This document shows, piece after piece, positions 49,163 through 49,225 of a stretch of 49,225 bases of DNA (its first letter is position 1; every line of letters begins with the position of its first letter). The translations under genes were made by a program, and so were the position numbers. The notes under the pieces are model-generated. The model was given only the letters and a program-made list of their open reading frames with translations, was not told the DNA's origin and searched no databases. The stretch is from contig NZ_NRTA01000033.1 in assembly GCF_002286735.1 (NCBI RefSeq), positions 1 to 49,225 of the forward strand, in the 5' to 3' direction. Source of the DNA: Leptolyngbya sp. BC1307. Lineage in GTDB: Bacteria; Cyanobacteriota; Cyanobacteriia; Phormidesmidales; Phormidesmidaceae.

Positions 49163-49225
49163 TCAGCCGTTCAGCGAGAAATGGAGTAAAGTTCACAGCA
49201 GCCCTAATCCGCCAGGACACAGCCG

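Overview
The window looks like a chromosomal segment of a cyanobacterium. The HIP1 octamer GCGATCGC (and its core CGATCG) recurs throughout on both strands, and several proteins are of types typical of cyanobacteria: a cNMP-binding/C39-like/ABC exporter with an HlyD partner, a thioredoxin-like [2Fe-2S] protein, an ABC1 kinase, and a PemK-type toxin with a Uma2 nuclease nearby. No rRNA, tRNA or CRISPR array was seen. I cannot fix the genus from the sequence alone.

Layout. 0.1-7.2 kb: a ferredoxin-like protein, then a type I secretion cassette (parvulin isomerase, HlyB-like exporter, HlyD adaptor) and two tiny membrane proteins. 7.2-13.8 kb: a DNA glycosylase, a complete 1133-bp insertion sequence with 18-bp inverted ends, and a copper/metal-handling cluster. 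In that cluster four genes are broken: an ArsR repressor (in-frame TAG), a four-helix copper-binding protein (frameshift), a VOC protein (16-bp tandem duplication and missing N-terminal half) and a DUF305 protein (in-frame TAG). A multicopper oxidase and a TVP38-like membrane protein there remain intact. 13.9-31.6 kb: mostly housekeeping and signalling genes: hydrogenase-protease-like protein, rpiA, alpha/beta hydrolase, a CHRD protein beside an ECF sigma/anti-sigma pair, a histidine kinase/response regulator pair with a 13-bp tandem repeat upstream, a 950-residue acidic membrane protein, FetB-like permease, DegT aminotransferase, ABC1 kinase, TPR protein and a MacB-like ABC pair.

31.6-47.1 kb: the main item, a contiguous leftward pglW-pglX-pglY-pglZ locus, i.e. 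a BREX type 2 / Pgl phage-defence system. A Uma2-family nuclease lies between pglW and pglX, and a PemK/MazF-type toxin-antitoxin pair lies between pglX and pglY. The brxD and brxHI genes usual for BREX type 2 are not present beside it. PglW has a NERD domain, a kinase-like domain lacking catalytic residues, an intact kinase domain and a C-terminal DNA-binding-like region. pglX changes codon style abruptly along its length, with a more AT-rich middle. 47.2-49.2 kb: a Rieske/FAD oxidoreductase and a gene-poor end.

How the genes may work together: in the Pgl scheme PglX methylates or modifies DNA, PglW phosphorylates partners, PglY is the large ATPase and PglZ a phosphatase-fold protein. The embedded toxin-antitoxin pair could guard the locus against loss. 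The metal cluster probably once formed a copper-resistance module that is now decaying around its oxidase.
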